A stretch of DNA of 64,000 nucleotides from an uncultured Methylophilaceae bacterium (GTDB lineage Bacteria > Pseudomonadota > Gammaproteobacteria > Burkholderiales > Methylophilaceae). The DNA lies in contig CAJIZS010000002.1 in NCBI GenBank assembly GCA_905182075.1, positions 25,522 through 89,521 of the forward strand. The letters are read 5' to 3'. Under the pieces are notes generated by a model. That model was given only the letters and a program-made list of their open reading frames with translations, had not been told where the DNA came from and searched no databases. Positions 1 through 9,184 of this stretch are shown here, piece by piece (position 1 is the stretch's first letter; each line of letters begins with the position of its first letter). The position numbers and the translations under genes were made by a program.

Positions 1-117
1 GGTAATTCTGAAAACAGTAGAAACGATAAAGTTACTATTAAAAAAATAATACCATTCTGCACTAACAAAACTAAATGCATAACCTAAAATAAATCCTATT
101 AGAATATATTTTAACAC
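1..117 (-). CDS. Small membrane protein, C-terminus beyond window edge
   Basis: A reading frame opens at a GTG that overlaps the stop of the upstream gene (bases 111-113) and stays open to base 1. The first 25 residues are strongly hydrophobic (KYILIGFILGYAFSFV), so a single membrane segment near the N-terminus is likely. The overlap with its neighbour suggests translational coupling. I do not recognise the family, and the part inside the window is too short for more. Confidence 0.4.
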   Translation of the reverse strand, partial: MLKYILIGFILGYAFSFVSAEWYYFFNSNFIVSTVFRIT

Positions 118-377
118 GGTGGAAAATATTGTTCAGGATGCAAGTTTCGAATTTGCCAACGTTGCCAGACAATGTTTCCTAAGTCGGTTTCGTCAATACC
201 AATAAGTGCAAATGTTTTATAAACTTGAGCTGGGCGAGGACCATCTATGGTCTCTAAGGAATGGGTTGCTCCACGTTCCTTCGCCCAGTCACTCGGTGCG
301 CCAAAACTTGCATAATGACGAAGGTTTATTTCTTGTTCAATGAAGCTGATGTGGTATTCTTGAAGTTGCTTTAGCAT
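111..377 (-). CDS. Hypothetical protein, 88 aa
   Basis: This intact 88-residue frame starts at an ATG preceded by a purine-rich site (TAGGAGAC). The protein is soluble and mixed in charge, with no signal peptide, membrane segment or metal motif. It has two tryptophans and a WAKERGATHSLETIDGPRP stretch that looks like a folded small domain. The next gene starts inside its stop, so the two form a short operon. Function unknown. Confidence 0.6.
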   Translation of the reverse strand: MLKQLQEYHISFIEQEINLRHYASFGAPSDWAKERGATHSLETIDGPRPAQVYKTFALIGIDETDLGNIVWQRWQIRNLHPEQYFPPC

Positions 378-624
378 GTAGTCTCCTATAAAAGGATTAA
401 CTAAATTTAACTTATACTACTATTATACTATCTTTGCAGGAAAAGTCAACCTCTTTTTAACTTAATTTCAGATAAATATTATTATGATATTGTGGCAAAA
501 TATTTAATTATAAAGCCATTTATTTTTATTCGTACTTGAGGCAAGACGAAAGAAATGAATTTAGGTTTTGTACTTTCCTTCTTATCGTCTGAACTCCTAA
601 CTTTTTAACTAACGGAGACTCTAT

Positions 625-870
625 TTGGAATACCCACTTTTTCTTAAAGTAATAATCGACGATAATGTTGCGAAAGCAATTATGCAATGGAAAGCATACA
701 AACAATTTCTAGATCAAGAATTTGTAACTTTATTTACATTCAACTTAAATGAATTAAAACTTAGAGCTGGATATGCAGAATCATTAGAAGAAAATGAAGC
801 TGAATACAAGAAAGCAATTAGTGCAGTTATGGCAGTAGAGAGGGCATTACAAACACCAAGACTGTCATGA
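625..870 (+). CDS. Hypothetical protein, 81 aa, TTG start
   Basis: The frame starts at a TTG with a good GGAG ribosome site nine bases upstream (614-617); no ATG fits better. The protein is helical and charged, with alternating Glu/Lys in its second half, compatible with a small coiled coil. Its stop overlaps the ATG of the next gene (ATGA), so the two are probably translated together. A GATAAATA late-promoter-like box lies at 471-478. Family not recognised. Confidence 0.55.
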   Translation: MEYPLFLKVIIDDNVAKAIMQWKAYKQFLDQEFVTLFTFNLNELKLRAGYAESLEENEAEYKKAISAVMAVERALQTPRLS

Positions 871-2038
871 AAAAACTAATCCTTGTTATAATTTTTATAT
901 TTGGTTATACCCAACTTGCATCACCATTACCAGAAATTTCCACTATTGTTATAGATAGTGCCCCAAAGAAATTATATACAGAACTATATTCAGATGAAAA
1001 TGGCAATCAGTTTATGGTTGAAATCTACGAGGAGCCCCAAGAAGGAAACGATGTAATTCACTTTAGGGCATTTAAAAACGGAAAACTAATTAGCCGTAAG
1101 TCTCAAGCATTAGCAGACGGACACAATTTTACATTTTTTGTTGACGAAACAGAACAAAAATTAATGCGTGAAAATGCTAAAGAAGTGCTTCAAAATGTAT
1201 TACGGGAGTTAATGGCAGAATCAGATAGGAAATTAAAAGATAAACTTGAGAAAATGTTTGACCAAGAAAAAATAGCCAAAGTCTTTCTGAAAAAATCAAA
1301 GTTGATTACCTGATGTTTCGATAGCGTCTGAGCAAATTGCAGATATGGCTAAACAACTTTCAAAACAAATTAAATCGCCAGATGTTTCAATAGCCTCTAA
1401 ACAAATTGCCGATATGGCTAGATTATCTTCCGAAAATCGAATACTCCTGATGATTTTCGATATGGCAGATAAAATTCGAAATAACATTTGATGGAGGAAC
1501 AGTTGGAGATATCGCTGAACGGATTTCAAAACAACTTAATGAAAAAGAAACCCCTGATAAAATAATTACAGATATGGCTACTCGTATTTCTAAGGAAATT
1601 AATGAAAAAGAAACTCCTAATGAAGTAATTACAGATATGGCAACAAGAATTTCAAAGCAAATTAAAACACCTGAAGCAAGAGTAAATGAGAAAGATCTTG
1701 CTTTAAAACTAGCAATAAGATTAACACAAGAAGAAAACCTTATTACAACAAAGATTCCGCCATATAAAGAACTATTGAAACAAGTTACTAAAAGTAATCA
1801 ACGACAAGATTATGAAAATACTATAAAAATTCTAGACGAAGATATTGCTAATCGAACTCCTGAGGAACAACGAAAAGCATTAAAAATTTCTGGATTGATG
1901 TCTGTGCTTCTTGGATCTAAAAAATTAAAATCTGCAATTTCAACAATGGAAAATTTCAATCTACCTGACGATCCTGCTTTGCGTGAAATTGAAAAAGCAT
2001 TGGCCAGTTGGCTTAACAAACATTTAATTGTTGATTAA
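867..2038 (+). CDS. Secreted repeat protein, frameshifted
   Basis: The first 148 residues are continuous and begin with a signal peptide (MKKLILVIIFIFGYTQLASP). After 1313 the coding signal continues in other frames to 2038: residues such as PDVSIASEQIADMAKQLSKQ, then a repeated unit of about 25 residues built on TPxxxITDMATRISKxI. The last ~100 residues are helical without repeats. I read this as one protein of about 390 residues with at least three single-base indels near 1310, 1420 and 1490. The repeats suggest an elongated, perhaps virion-surface or periplasmic, protein. No known family recognised. Confidence 0.5.
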
Positions 2039-2343
2039 CTCATCTCATTAACTATTGTAAAGACATAGTTGTCCATATCTTCTGTTAATTCAAATTGGCA
2101 TCCTAATCGAGAATCATCGTACCGAGTTAATGCATATGCTTCAAGTGTTTCGTCTTCTTCTTTGTTTAAACGCAAATATTGTAAATCAGGGGCCCTAACA
2201 TGGCAAGTTGCACAATCGCAACATCCACCGCAAATACCTACTCCGTCATCTAGATTATTGTCTATAAGAGTTTTTAATAGAGTTTGTCCGGGTGTAAAAT
2301 CTATTAAATGTTTTTTATTTTCTTTATCAATTATTGTTATCAT
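2035..2343 (-). CDS. fdx: 2Fe-2S ferredoxin, adrenodoxin type
   Basis: This is a 102-residue plant/adrenodoxin-fold ferredoxin. The cluster ligands are visible as the GICGGCCDCATCHV motif (residues 37-50) and a fourth Cys in RLGCQF near residue 81, with the DDSRLGCQ context typical of ISC-type ferredoxins. It carries one electron at low potential in the cytoplasm. It is the last gene of a block with an amidinotransferase-like enzyme and a ferredoxin-NADP reductase, and its start overlaps the end of the former. The reductase is its obvious electron donor; acceptors could be the phage radical SAM enzymes or the diiron-type oxidase. Confidence 0.85.
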   Translation of the reverse strand: MITIIDKENKKHLIDFTPGQTLLKTLIDNNLDDGVGICGGCCDCATCHVRAPDLQYLRLNKEEDETLEAYALTRYDDSRLGCQFELTEDMDNYVFTIVNEMS

Positions 2344-3348
2344 GTTTCCTTACTAAATCACAGGTTATGCAATGTAGTCCTTGATCGAAGAACCATCTAT
2401 GCCGAAAAGGTACTGTTATAAGCTCGTGACCTTCTTGTTCAACCCAAGGTTTTTCATAGTCTTTAACATTGATGATAAGTTGTATTTTGATCTTAAAATT
2501 CTTAAGAATTGATTTGAGGTACAGCTATCATTCCTAAAATTATCATCAATTAAACTTGCTACTTCCTTAGGATTATCTCCATTATAACCGAATATATCCC
2601 ATCTATTGTTAGTTAATGCTCGTAATGTCTCGTCAATCTGTTCTGGCGGGTCTTCTGAATAATATCTTGGGTCAGCATTGAATCCATACTTATCGCAAAA
2701 AATATGCTTCCAGCCAGGAAATGTTTCATTAATAAGAGTTTGTTCTATGTCATTATTAGCATATACAACAAGTCCTTCTCTTAATGTAGCCATGCGAGCA
2801 TCTACATGCCCTTCAACATCTGTGCGTACATATTCGCTATCGGGTAGCATATCTTTTAAACGTTCTAATTCGTACTCGCTAATTTCGTTACCAATAATTA
2901 ATCTATCATTGCATCTAAAAATACAAGGTAAATGAACTGGTTGTAGTTGCGTATCCTGTAGATGAATAATATCATTATCTATAAAGTTTTCCCACGGCTG
3001 TCCAGCCAACGAATCTGGTCCAGCAATAACCGTGTCCTTGTAAACAAAGAGATCATTTCTTGGTGATATAGGAGCAATTTCTGTATCACCTGTTTTCCAT
3101 CTTCTAACTTGTTCTTCTCTAATCAATTCCCAATCCGGCCTTATAACCTGAACACCGTGCTGTTCTAAAACATATTGAATATTATCAAGGTCTTCTTCTG
3201 TCTCTTGGGCAATTTTCATTAACCATGGTCTTATAGGATCAAATTTGCTGTAATCTAGTATTACTTTTAATGTATCGGGTTCTATAAATCCACCCAACAA
3301 TACAGTTTCTAACGGATCCCAGCCATTTTTAGAATAACAATTAATCAT
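2327..3348 (-). CDS. Glycine amidinotransferase-like enzyme, frameshifted near C-terminus
   Basis: The protein belongs to the amidinotransferase/guanidine-modifying superfamily. Visible family residues are the PRND motif (around residue 97), the catalytic GHVD motif (around 180), and the nucleophilic Cys in GLHCITCDL at the C-terminus. The last ~40 residues (VPFRHRWFFDQGLHCITCDL) lie in another frame because of an indel near 2460; I join them, giving about 340 residues. Family members transfer or hydrolyse guanidino groups from arginine. The exact substrate cannot be told. It overlaps the reductase gene upstream by 8 bases and the ferredoxin downstream. Confidence 0.75.
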
Positions 3349-4336
3349 GTTTTAATTTTTCTTGTAAGGCTGTACTTGTTGTAGTGTACATAAATTCTGG
3401 ATCGGATTTATGTATGCGTCGATATGCTTCTTGAACTGCTAATGTGGTTTCGTGGAATCCGGATAAAATTAATTTAAGTTTTCCAGGATAATCGTTACAA
3501 TCTCCTACTGCAAATATGCCAGGGGTGCTAGATTGGAATTTTTCAGTATCAACTGGTATACGTTTATTGTCATTATATATATCTTCCGGTAATCCTTGTA
3601 CTAAGTTAGCATCAGTAAGTAGACCGAAAAACATAAAAATTTTATCCGCTTTAAGAATTATTTTTTCACCTTTTCTAGTTATTGTTACAGTATTCTCTTT
3701 AATTTCTTCCGGTTTCCACCCAAAAAACTTTCTAATAGACTCAGAATTTTTTACTGCGTCAACATTTGCAGGTACTGCTTTAAATTTTTCTGATCTATGA
3801 ATAAGCGTTATCTTACATTTATACTGTAATTCTAATGCCCAATCAATTGCTGAGTCGCCTCCACCAAAAATAGTAACAGCCTGATCTTTAATTTCATCTA
3901 TATTTTTTACTGCAAAATTAACTAGGTTGCTGGCTTCGGCGTCTGCTAGTCCAATTACATCAGGACGTCTTGGTATAAACTTACCTGGCCCGGATGCTAA
4001 AAAGATATTTCTAGTCATTAAAGTTTCACCAGTCGATAGTGTAACTGCATAATTTCCTAGTTCATGCCTTTTAACAAAATCTACATCTGTGTCTAAAAAG
4101 AACGTTGGCTTAAATGGTTTTATTTGATCCATTAACGCATGAACATGTTGTTTAGCAGTTTGGTATGGAACACCGGGTATATCGTATATTGGTTTTTCAG
4201 GATAAAGCTCAGCACATTGCCCACCAGGTTTATTATCTATTAATATGCAATTTAAACCTAAAAGACCTGCTTCAAAGACAGTAAAAAGAGCAACTGGACC
4301 AGCTCCAATAATTACAATGTCAGATTGTTTTACCAT
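3341..4336 (-). CDS. Ferredoxin-NADP+ reductase, thioredoxin-reductase-like
   Basis: The 331-residue flavoprotein has an N-terminal FAD dinucleotide fold (VIIGAGPVALFTVFEAG), a central NADP-binding GGGDSAIDWALEL motif and the C-terminal FAD signature GIFAVGDCNDYPGK. It lacks the redox CxxC of thioredoxin reductase, which is what marks the type-2 ferredoxin/flavodoxin-NADP+ reductases. It should pass electrons from NADPH to the ferredoxin encoded two genes downstream. ATG start; a gap of only 50 bases follows the truncated radical SAM gene. The reductase-plus-ferredoxin pairing in a phage is unusual. Confidence 0.82.
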   Translation of the reverse strand: MVKQSDIVIIGAGPVALFTVFEAGLLGLNCILIDNKPGGQCAELYPEKPIYDIPGVPYQTAKQHVHALMDQIKPFKPTFFLDTDVDFVKRHELGNYAVTLSTGETLMTRNIFLASGPGKFIPRRPDVIGLADAEASNLVNFAVKNIDEIKDQAVTIFGGGDSAIDWALELQYKCKITLIHRSEKFKAVPANVDAVKNSESIRKFFGWKPEEIKENTVTITRKGEKIILKADKIFMFFGLLTDANLVQGLPEDIYNDNKRIPVDTEKFQSSTPGIFAVGDCNDYPGKLKLILSGFHETTLAVQEAYRRIHKSDPEFMYTTTSTALQEKLKHD

Positions 4337-4389
4337 TATTCTTTCTTCTTCATCTTTGATTCTTTTCTCATCAAGAATTCTGGCTTCAA

Positions 4390-4581
4390 TTATTTTTTAG
4401 TTCTAGTTGGAAATCTACTAATAGCATCCAGCATCCTTTCTTTGTCTAAGTCCGGTACATCTCTATTAGGTATGTAACAGTTCTTACACATCATATTACA
4501 TCTGTGTGTAACATCTATAATCACATCATGGAAATGATTATCTTCTGGTTCGAGTTCGTAGTAATTCATATTATCATTCAT
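4390..4581 (-). pseudogene. Truncated radical SAM protein, N-terminal fragment only
   Basis: These 63 residues hold the start of a radical SAM domain: VTHRCNMMCKNCYIP carries the CxxxCxxC iron-sulphur motif, preceded by a beta strand. The frame then stops after FPTRTKK, where family members continue with the GGEP-type SAM-binding segment. No continuation of the barrel is seen in any frame of the 53 bases before the reductase gene, so this looks like a real internal deletion and not a simple frameshift. It could still be a small 4Fe-4S protein. Confidence 0.55.
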
Positions 4582-4589
4582 ACTACTAT

Positions 4590-5258
4590 TTAGTTAGACT
4601 TACGAATACCCATTATTAAATTTTGATTTACAAAAAATGGATATATCATATAATGCTGTATATAAAATTCTAAATGGCCAGAAGGAAAAGGTGAGAACTT
4701 GATTCCAATTTTCTGTTCTAATTGTCTTTGTGAAAGTACCATAGTTCGTTGAATATATCCAGTTGTAGTAATATATGAAAACCCTATTTCATAACACCTA
4801 TCAGGCGTTAGATATAAGTCCGAGTCCATAAATGAAAGCGTATCAGGAGTGTTTAGAATTACTTCTGAGTGGAACATATTAATAAGCGAAACCTCAGTTA
4901 CATTACGTACTTGAAACTCAGGTAATTTATCTAAAAAATATGTGTTAAGAGGGCCTATAGTTTGATATAAAATGCTATTATCTATTTGTCCAATTGTCCA
5001 CTTTCCAAAATTAGGGTGGCAGTACTGATCTTTTGTACATACTATGTTATGTGCTGAGAAAATCTCATTAATTTCATCAAATTCTGAATTGCCAGCTTCG
5101 GTAGTTTCGATTCCGTTTCGTTTTCCAATACGTGATGGGGGCCAGGTAGGAAAATTATAGTGTAAATCTGTTTGATAATTAAAACTCTTTTGTTTACTGG
5201 CCTGTTTACCGCAAGTAAAATATATTATTAAATTGTTAAGATATTCGCGACTATTCAT
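4590..5258 (-). CDS. Hypothetical protein, 222 aa
   Basis: I start the gene at the ATG of MNSREYLNN, because the longer frame would run through a transcription terminator at 5268-5295. The protein is rich in aromatic residues and Asn and has several cysteines, but no arrangement I recognise as a metal site. There is no membrane segment. It resembles the orphan proteins of unknown structure that sit beside radical SAM genes in marine phages, and the next gene downstream is such a fragment. Function unknown. Confidence 0.6.
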   Translation of the reverse strand: MNSREYLNNLIIYFTCGKQASKQKSFNYQTDLHYNFPTWPPSRIGKRNGIETTEAGNSEFDEINEIFSAHNIVCTKDQYCHPNFGKWTIGQIDNSILYQTIGPLNTYFLDKLPEFQVRNVTEVSLINMFHSEVILNTPDTLSFMDSDLYLTPDRCYEIGFSYITTTGYIQRTMVLSQRQLEQKIGIKFSPFPSGHLEFYIQHYMIYPFFVNQNLIMGIRKSN

Positions 5259-5267
5259 AATAGATAA

Positions 5268-5295
5268 AGTGGGGGCTTCTCTCCATGCCCCCACT
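5268..5295 (-). terminator. Intrinsic terminator after the HSP20 gene
   Basis: A nine-pair GC-rich hairpin (AGTGGGGGC / GCCCCCACT) starts ten bases after the HSP20 stop and is followed on the minus strand by a T-rich stretch (TTTATCTATT). It also separates HSP20 from the hypothetical gene at 4590-5258. Confidence 0.75.
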
Positions 5296-5304
5296 GAAAA
5301 AATG

Positions 5305-5769
5305 TTAATTGACTACGATAGGAATTTCCTTAGGCTTTTCTTCCTCAGGTAATTCTTGTTCTAATTCAATAGACAGCATGCCATTTTTAAGATTTGCATT
5401 CTTAACTTGCACATGCGGACCTAAACGAAAAGATCTGTCAAAAGAACGATTAGCAATACCATGATACTTAAATTGCGCGGCGTGTAAGTTTTCCTTGTGG
5501 CCGTGTGCATTAGCGTTACCTTTAACTGAAAGAGTACGTTCTGTTTGTGTGACCTTAATGTCGTCTTCTCCGAAGCCTGCAATAGCTATCGAAATCAGCC
5601 ATTTACCTGGATCGGTTTCTTCGATATTGTATGGCGGATATGATGTGGATGAACCAGCAAATGTGTTAGAGAACTGTTCTAAGTCTCCGAACATTCGATC
5701 CATACCTACTGTAAATGGTTTTAATGAGTGTAAGAAATCGTTAAGATTTCCGGTGTGAATTCTAGTCAT
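5305..5769 (-). CDS. hsp20: Small heat-shock protein, HSP20/alpha-crystallin family
   Basis: The 154-residue protein has the alpha-crystallin domain between about residues 45 and 145. Diagnostic features are the DPGKWLISIAIAGF strand, the late NGMLSIEL motif (A/N-x-x-x-NGxL) and the C-terminal IPIVV, the I-x-I/V anchor used for oligomer assembly. It is an ATP-independent holdase for unfolding proteins. HSP20 genes are common in marine T4-like phages, where they may assist virion protein folding. It has its own terminator and about 150 non-coding bases upstream, so it is probably a single-gene transcript. Confidence 0.9.
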   Translation of the reverse strand: MTRIHTGNLNDFLHSLKPFTVGMDRMFGDLEQFSNTFAGSSTSYPPYNIEETDPGKWLISIAIAGFGEDDIKVTQTERTLSVKGNANAHGHKENLHAAQFKYHGIANRSFDRSFRLGPHVQVKNANLKNGMLSIELEQELPEEEKPKEIPIVVN

Positions 5770-5925
5770 AATATTCTCCTATATAGCAAGAATTACTAAA
5801 TTTGAGATGAACCAACATTGGTCTCACCTCTGGTACAAGTGTACCGAACTCATAATTGGATCGACAATACGTCCGTATCACTTACATTATGAATTATACT
5901 ATTGTAACACAACTACTAGTCTGTG

Positions 5926-6135
5926 TCAATAGTTTTTGATTGCTTCTTCCATAAGTTTTTCGGTTCGCTTACGGATTCGTGCTTTTGCTCGTTCTTTTTT
6001 TAATCGACGCTTCTCACCCTTTTTTGTAAAATACTTTTGTTCTCTTAGGGTGTTAAAGGTTCCTTCTTCGTTAACTAATCGTTTTAATAGTTTAAGGGCT
6101 TTGTTAACATTACCCTGTACTTTTACTGTAATCAT
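5926..6135 (-). CDS. rpsU: Ribosomal protein bS21
   Basis: The 69-residue protein matches bS21: an N-terminal strand-helix (MITVKVQGNVNKALKLLKR), the short EGTFNTLREQKYFTK segment, and a very basic C-terminal helix rich in Lys/Arg. bS21 binds the 30S platform next to the anti-Shine-Dalgarno helix and affects initiation. Phage copies are thought to replace the host protein and bias initiation to phage messages. It lies 80 bases from an IF3 gene, which strengthens that reading. The length matches cellular bS21. Confidence 0.88.
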   Translation of the reverse strand: MITVKVQGNVNKALKLLKRLVNEEGTFNTLREQKYFTKKGEKRRLKKERAKARIRKRTEKLMEEAIKNY

Positions 6136-6214
6136 TCTAGAGTTATTATGCGACTATATCGGCCTTGGGATTTACTTATATCAGAATCAAATCTAACCCT
6201 GTCTGATAGATATA

Positions 6215-6655
6215 TTATATCACTAGGTGGGTTAGTTGATGTTCGCGACCTCTGATTTTAATTACAATCTTAACCTTATTACCTTTATTTATAAAATCTG
6301 TAATCTTACGGCACTTTGTATCAAAATCATATCCATGAATTCAGGTTCTTGTAAATCCATTTCTTTAATCTTATCTACATAAAATTGACTTTTTTTGTAA
6401 CCGTTTTTCTTTTTTTTGATCAAAAATTATTTTTGAGTAATCTCCTACTTTACACACCGGAGGATCACCATTTGGATTAATACATATTAAATCCAGACCT
6501 TGGTCCTCTGCAATGCGTAATGCTCGGCCAATTGGCAATATGCCATGATTTGTTTTATCTAAATCGATTAATCTAACTTTATCATATCGTAAACATTGTT
6601 TATTAGTTAAATGCCGTTGTTCTTTTTTATAACTGGGTCTTTGCTGGCGCTTCAA
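6215..6655 (-). CDS. infC: Translation initiation factor IF-3, frameshifted
   Basis: The N-terminal domain is clear: VRLIDLDKTNHGILPIGRAL followed by AEDQGLDLICINPNGDPPVC, the typical IF3 start, and the linker KVGDYSKIIFDQKKEKRLQK. The C-terminal domain continues in other frames down to 6215 with KEMDLQEPEFM, DFINKGNKVKIVIKIRGRE and HLVI, matching the FLxxGdKVKxxxxFRGRE signature. I infer at least two indels between 6310 and 6410. IF3 binds the 30S subunit and proofreads start codons and initiator tRNA. A phage IF3 beside bS21 suggests control of host translation initiation. Confidence 0.82.
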
Positions 6656-6667
6656 TTTTTCTCCTTC

Positions 6668-7066
6668 TTAGTTGTCGTTAAAATCTTCAAGTGCTTCTAA
6701 TGTTTTTAGAAACAAATCTACACTAGGATACATATGGCATCCGCTACTTCCAAAAGTAATAAGTTTTTTTATTGTATCGTTTTCACCTACCAATATAACA
6801 AATTTGTCAATAACTTTGGTAAATGCTTCTTTATCTTCAAAATTTAAATCAATTATAATATTTTCTATGTGTGGTAGGTTAATTAATAACCAATCGTAAT
6901 TAATACCTGTAAATGTGTAAAAAATAAGATCTTCTTGAACATATACAGATTCATATCCGGATATTAATGTGTCAGCAAAAAAAGCATTATCACTTATTAT
7001 GATAGTTTTTTTTCCAACGACTGGTATGTATATACTAGGTTCTGTTATTGTTACAGTTTCTGTCAT
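6668..7066 (-). CDS. Hypothetical protein, 132 aa
   Basis: The frame is intact and starts at an ATG two bases after the preceding gene's stop. The protein alternates hydrophobic strands and short helices, with VVGKKTIIISDNAFFADTL near the N-terminus and a late LITFGSSGCHMYPS segment. It has no signal peptide. I do not recognise it. Its position between the membrane/coiled-coil protein and infC gives no firm functional clue. Confidence 0.55.
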   Translation of the reverse strand: MTETVTITEPSIYIPVVGKKTIIISDNAFFADTLISGYESVYVQEDLIFYTFTGINYDWLLINLPHIENIIIDLNFEDKEAFTKVIDKFVILVGENDTIKKLITFGSSGCHMYPSVDLFLKTLEALEDFNDN

Positions 7067-7067
7067 A

Positions 7068-8583
7068 TTACGGTTTAACTAAAGCGGCTCGTTTGTGCAT
7101 TGCAGTCTTTAGTTGATTGTATACTGTTTTTCGAGTTTCTTCATCAACTTTGCTTAAGGCATTAGCAATTTCGGGCTCACGTAAAATATGTTCTATGTGG
7201 CGTTCAAGTTTATGTTCATCCCGTTCGTCGATGCGCCATACATCACCGTCTTCTCGGGTTTCTCCAAATTCGTCTATTGATTCTGTCCAAGCATCTAACG
7301 CATCGGCTACTAGTTCATCTGCAACACTTTGTTCAGGCTCGGGTTCTACTTCAGGCTCCGGTTCAGCTGTTACTTCTGCACCAAGACTAGTTTTCCATAA
7401 CGGAGCAGATGGTACTGGTGTCGGCACAACTACTTGAGTTGGATCATCAACTGGTTCAATATAGTCATCCTCTTTTCGTCCTTTTGCCCAAACTATAGTC
7501 ATATTACCTGCAACAACAAGTAACACGGCTAGTGGGTCAAAAACAAATATAAGTGTTATTATAACAGCCCTAACAGCAGAGTCGAGCATTGTTCCGGAAC
7601 TATCACCATAAATCATATCAGCGATATATTTTACAGGACCAACATCAACTTCTATTTCTCTGTACTTGCTTTCATGTTGTAATTTTGTAACCCTTGCATT
7701 ATCGGCAACAGTTTGTTCTTTTTCAATAAATCCTTCAAGTTTTGTAATTGTTGTATCAATGTCTTCTGTCTTTAATTGTGCCTGCTGTCGCAATTCTTGT
7801 ATTCGTGTGTTAATAGTTTTAATTTGAGGTGCATATTCTTTATCTGTCTTGCTAAAGTCTTTACGTAATTGCTCACTTATCTTTCTCATTTTATCTCGTG
7901 CAACCCACGAAACACCTCTATCTCTTTTACGTACTTTATCTATTGCTATTTCTTTTTCTGTTTTACCTGTTTCATCATCAACTTTACCATCGGGCCGTTG
8001 TTGTAATAACGCCAAATCAGTTTTAGTACGTTCTGCATATTCGGTTAATTTGCTATCTTGTACTGCAATTTGTTCGTCGGCTATTAATTTTAGTTGTAGC
8101 TTTTTCATCTTTAATTCTATCATATATAATGTTTAATTGTTCTTGTTCATTTTTAATAAGAAGATCTACTCTAACATTTTCGCCTCTATTAAGTCGACCA
8201 ATGTCGTCATTCCATCGTTGTATTTTTGCATTTGATCTTACTAATTTTTCTGCATATACTTCAATTTGTGCAACCTGTTCTTCAGACATTGCATTTTGTT
8301 GTAGATGTGCTTTTGAGAGATAACCAAAAATACCCATAGAAGTTATGAGCATGAGTACAACAACTGATATGCTTAGATAAGTTTTAAGCCACCATGTTGC
8401 TTGTTGCCAGTACCTGTGTAACCATACTGCGGTAACAAGTTTACCAACTTCTAATACTGTACCCATTACTGCAATAGGCAAAGCTGCCGCACTGAAGATA
8501 GCCATTAGGCCCACTATTGAATAGTAGGCCGCTGTGGCTGAAATGCATAATGCTGTGAATAATACGAAAAGAGCAAAAATCAT
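7068..8583 (-). CDS. Membrane protein with long coiled-coil region, frameshifted
   Basis: Two overlapping frames (8053-8583 and 7068-8123) join through one indel near 8100 into about 505 residues. The first ~110 residues hold three to four membrane segments, ending in TSMGIFGYLSKAHLQQN. A coiled coil of about 230 residues follows, then another hydrophobic pair (VIITLIFVFDPLAVLLVVAG) and a Glu/Pro-rich soluble tail. The same layout is conserved in T4-like cyanophages and pelagiphages, where the function is unknown. It is likely an inner-membrane protein made during infection, not a virion part. Confidence 0.7.
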
Positions 8584-9152
8584 TAATATGCGGTTACTGC
8601 AATGTTTGCGTTTCCGCCGCTTGCTTCGATATTCGAAACTGTATCAAGTAGAGCGGATGTAATTGGCTCTGCTCTAACTCTATTTCCTTGACCGCCGCCG
8701 CTTGTGCGAGCAGTACCATCTGCATAAGTTATTCTATTTACAGACTTGGCTACGGAAAGAGCTGTTGCGACCATACGTTTTACTGCATCAGCGCCTGTTA
8801 ATGTTGTTGAATTGTCAGTCCAATGCGGAGTAACTTTGTATTCTACAAAAAAATCAAAGGCAGTAGCAACACCATTTGTATGTGTTGGTGTACCTATCCA
8901 AAGTTCTGTTGGATTTGCAAATTCGCCTAAATGTTCTTGTACTAATTGCCAACGCATATTTCCACGTTCTACTGCAAGTTGTTTTGCTTCACTATCCATT
9001 GCAGTACCAGCAGTATCTAATTGATCTGAGTTCAATCCAAAGATTGTTCCTTCGCCAGCACTTGGTGCTGAAACGGATGTTAATGCTACAGTGAATCGTT
9101 TACCTACTGAGGTTTCACCGTATAAATGTTTTTTTATGTATCTGTCAGACAC
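8583..9152 (-). CDS. Putative virion (decoration/structural) protein, 189 aa
   Basis: The protein starts MSDRYIKKHLYGE, resembling the start of the structural-type protein at 38530 (MGRPINKRHLG). The remainder is rich in Thr, Ala, Gly and Ser with beta-strand spacing, like secreted or capsid surface proteins. It is preceded by a GATAAATA late promoter at 9186-9193, supporting late virion expression. It ends at the start of the membrane protein. I infer a structural role; no family name can be given. Confidence 0.5.
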   Translation of the reverse strand: MSDRYIKKHLYGETSVGKRFTVALTSVSAPSAGEGTIFGLNSDQLDTAGTAMDSEAKQLAVERGNMRWQLVQEHLGEFANPTELWIGTPTHTNGVATAFDFFVEYKVTPHWTDNSTTLTGADAVKRMVATALSVAKSVNRITYADGTARTSGGGQGNRVRAEPITSALLDTVSNIEASGGNANIAVTAY

Positions 9153-9184
9153 GTTATATTCTCCCGACTATATCTTAGTTAAAA

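Noticed and set aside
8746..9094. Two plus-strand frames opposite the virion protein at 8583-9152
   Set aside because: Composition and lack of ribosome sites mark them as shadows of the minus-strand gene.
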